Of a stretch of 6,287 nt of DNA, positions 4,489-6,287 are shown in pieces; position 1 is the stretch's first letter, and the number at the start of each line of letters is the position of its first letter. The stretch comes from an uncultured Eubacteriales bacterium (GTDB lineage: Bacteria > Bacillota > Clostridia > Oscillospirales > Acutalibacteraceae): positions 1-6,287 of the forward strand of contig CAKRVQ010000068.1 of assembly GCA_934408795.1 (NCBI GenBank). Direction: 5' to 3'. The notes beneath the pieces were generated by a model, which was not told the DNA's origin, ran no database searches, and saw nothing but the letters and a program-made list of their open reading frames with translations. The translations under genes and the position numbers were made by a program.

Positions 4489-6270
4489 ATGTACAGTGCC
4501 GTAAACACGATATGGGTGCTGCTCGGAGCAGCTTTGGTATTCTTTATGCAGGCAGGCTTTTCAATGTGTGAGGCGGGATTTACCCGTGCAAAGAACACCG
4601 GAAATATTCTTATGAAGAATTTGATGGACTTCTGCATAGGAACCCCTTGCTTTTGGCTGGTCGGGTTCGGGATAATGTTCGGATCAGGTACCGCTCTTTT
4701 CGGCTGGATAGACCCGATGATAATGAAGGATTACAGCAGTATATTGCCTGAGGGCGTGCCGCTTTGGGCTTACGCGATATTCCAGACGGTGTTCTGCGCA
4801 ACATCCGCGACAATAGTATCGGGTGCTATGGCAGAGCGCACGAAATTCAGCGCCTACTGTATATACTCAGCGGCAATATCTTTGTTCATTTATCCTGTCT
4901 CGGGTCACTGGATCTGGGGCGGCGGCTGGCTTGCAGAGCTGGGATTTCATGATTTTGCAGGCTCGGCGGCAGTGCATATGGTCGGCGGGATATGCGCGCT
5001 TGTAGGCGCAAAGATACTCGGACCCAGGATAGGCAAATACGATAAAAACGGCAAACCTCGTGCAATACTCGGCCATAACCTTACATTTGCCGCTCTCGGC
5101 GTATTCATCCTTTGGTTCTGCTGGTTCGGATTCAACGGCGCATCGACGGTCGGAATGGGTACCGATGAGCTGATGGAGAGAGCGGGTCTGATATTCTTCA
5201 ATACAAACCTTGCCGCGGCGGTCGCCTGCTGCACAACGCTTATCTTCACCTGGCTCAGATACGGCAAGCCAGATGTTTCAATGACATATAACGCGGCTCT
5301 TGCAGGCCTTGTCGGCATCACTGCGGGGTGCGATGCCGTAAGTCCGCTCGGTGCGGCAATCATGGGTGTGGTATTCGGTATAGTTATAGTGCTTGCCGTC
5401 GAATTCTTCGATAAGGTGGCAAAGATAGATGATCCCGTCGGTGCAATTTCGGTGCACTGTGTATGCGGAGCGCTCGGAACAATACTTACGGGACTGTTTG
5501 CGACCGGCTCGTCAACCGAAAAGGGACTGTTCTACGGCGGAGGATTTCACTTCCTCGGTGTGCAGACACTCGGAGTCGTCTCTGTAGCGGCTTATGTCTC
5601 GGTGATTATTACAGCTGTGTTCCTGATAATAAAGCACACCATAGGGCTGCGCGCAAGTGCAGCCGACGAGATCGCGGGACTCGATATATCCGAACACGGT
5701 CTTCTTACCGCGTATTCGGGTTTTGCGACCGTCCCCGAGCCGATCTATAATGACGATGTTGTGTTTGAGCCGGCTGCCTCGGCTGCGGACGGTACCGACG
5801 GCGGAAGTCCTGCCGCACCAGCCGTTACTGCCGAATCAACACCTGCTCCGACAGCTGCAGAAAGCACCGTTGCTGCAGCAACAGTGACGAAGGATGCAAA
5901 GCCGCTCGGCGCACCTAAGCTCACAAAGGTTCAGATAGTGTGCAAAGAAGCAAAACTTGAAGCGCTTAAGAACGCGATGATAGAAATAGGAATAACGGGT
6001 ATGACCGTGTCTCATGTGCTCGGGTGCGGTGTGCAGAAGGGAAGACCCGAGTATTACCGCGGCGTTGAAGTAGAACCCACGCTTTTGCCGAAAGTCCAGC
6101 TTGACATAGTGGTCAGCAAGGTGCCCGTCAAGAGGGTCATTGAGACTGCCGAAAGGGTGCTTTACACAGGGCATATAGGCGACGGAAAGATCTTTGTATA
6201 CGATGTTGAGAATGTCGTCAAGGTCCGTACGGGCGAGGAAGGGTATGACGCCCTCCAGGATGTAGAATAG
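4489..6270 (+). CDS. Ammonium transporter fused to a C-terminal PII (GlnB/GlnK) domain (593 aa)
   Basis: Residues 1-411 form an Amt/MEP ammonium channel with about 11 membrane helices in the inner membrane. Seen: the Amt signature FMQAGFSMCEAGFTRAKNTGN (19-39, shown with M20 onward conserved), gate Phe F102 and F215, S219, W143, D155, and the twin pore histidines H163 and H323 (E. coli 168/318). The cytoplasmic GLDISEHG motif is at 397-404. An Ala/Pro/Thr/Glu-rich linker (about 424-474) leads to a complete PII domain (about 477-588) aligning without gaps to E. coli GlnB: GITGMTV, Q516 (Q39), R524 (R47), K535 (K58), GDGKIFV (K567 = K90), RTGEE. The uridylylation Tyr51 is V528. GGGAGG 8 bases before ATG supports the start. 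The gene follows glnN, consistent with coupled ammonium uptake and assimilation. The frame is uninterrupted; only 17 bases follow the stop, so the operon end is unseen. Confidence 0.95.
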   Translation: MYSAVNTIWVLLGAALVFFMQAGFSMCEAGFTRAKNTGNILMKNLMDFCIGTPCFWLVGFGIMFGSGTALFGWIDPMIMKDYSSILPEGVPLWAYAIFQTVFCATSATIVSGAMAERTKFSAYCIYSAAISLFIYPVSGHWIWGGGWLAELGFHDFAGSAAVHMVGGICALVGAKILGPRIGKYDKNGKPRAILGHNLTFAALGVFILWFCWFGFNGASTVGMGTDELMERAGLIFFNTNLAAAVACCTTLIFTWLRYGKPDVSMTYNAALAGLVGITAGCDAVSPLGAAIMGVVFGIVIVLAVEFFDKVAKIDDPVGAISVHCVCGALGTILTGLFATGSSTEKGLFYGGGFHFLGVQTLGVVSVAAYVSVIITAVFLIIKHTIGLRASAADEIAGLDISEHGLLTAYSGFATVPEPIYNDDVVFEPAASAADGTDGGSPAAPAVTAESTPAPTAAESTVAAATVTKDAKPLGAPKLTKVQIVCKEAKLEALKNAMIEIGITGMTVSHVLGCGVQKGRPEYYRGVEVEPTLLPKVQLDIVVSKVPVKRVIETAERVLYTGHIGDGKIFVYDVENVVKVRTGEEGYDALQDVE

Positions 6271-6287
6271 AGATGTGTCAATGAATA

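Noticed and set aside
1..6287. CRISPR array, tRNA/rRNA, insertion sequence or phage genes
   Set aside because: No regularly spaced repeats, no RNA gene signatures and no transposase or integrase-like protein seen on either strand.

Overview
The window looks like a nitrogen-assimilation locus from an anaerobic Firmicute of class Clostridia, plausibly a gut or rumen member of the Ruminococcaceae/Oscillospiraceae. This assignment is inference. It rests on moderate GC content, strong AGGAGG-type ribosome binding sites, near-consensus sigma-A promoters, a type III glutamine synthetase, and a glutamine synthetase gene followed by a regulator that resembles clostridial ANTAR proteins.

Layout, left to right. 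Bases 1-138 (minus) are the first 46 codons of a probable ANTAR-type RNA-binding antiterminator, cut by the window edge. Bases 270-1478 (minus) encode a short type I glutamine synthetase (402 aa). The regulator gene lies just downstream of it on the same strand, probably in one operon. Bases 1479-2348 are an 870-bp divergent control region. Bases 2349-4454 (plus) encode a complete type III glutamine synthetase (701 aa). After a 34-bp gap, bases 4489-6270 (plus) encode an ammonium transporter fused at its C terminus to a complete PII signalling domain (593 aa).

The control region is the most interesting part. It holds two divergent near-consensus promoters. In each direction, transcription runs almost at once into a strong intrinsic terminator. 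The 5' arm of each terminator overlaps a small alternative hairpin with a six-base loop that has A at position 1 and G at position 4, the signature of ANTAR target RNAs. The type III leader carries a second intrinsic terminator about 125 bases further on, which starts with a third copy of the same hairpin. The three hairpins share GC closing the loop on the 5' side, AAnGnn in the loop and GT on the 3' side, with stems that differ by compensating or wobble changes. The simplest model is that the regulator at the left edge antiterminates its own glnA operon and the opposing type III GS/transporter operon.

How the parts work together (inference): the Amt domain imports ammonium, the two synthetases convert it with glutamate and ATP to glutamine, and the tethered PII domain senses 2-oxoglutarate and adenylate state and could plug its own channel. 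The ANTAR/attenuator circuit would set expression of the whole set. The type I enzyme is atypical: it has Lys where the catalytic flap Glu is expected, lacks the Gram-positive feedback Arg, and lacks the C-terminal tail. It may therefore be a weakened, differently regulated or regulatory GS, with the type III enzyme as the main catalyst.
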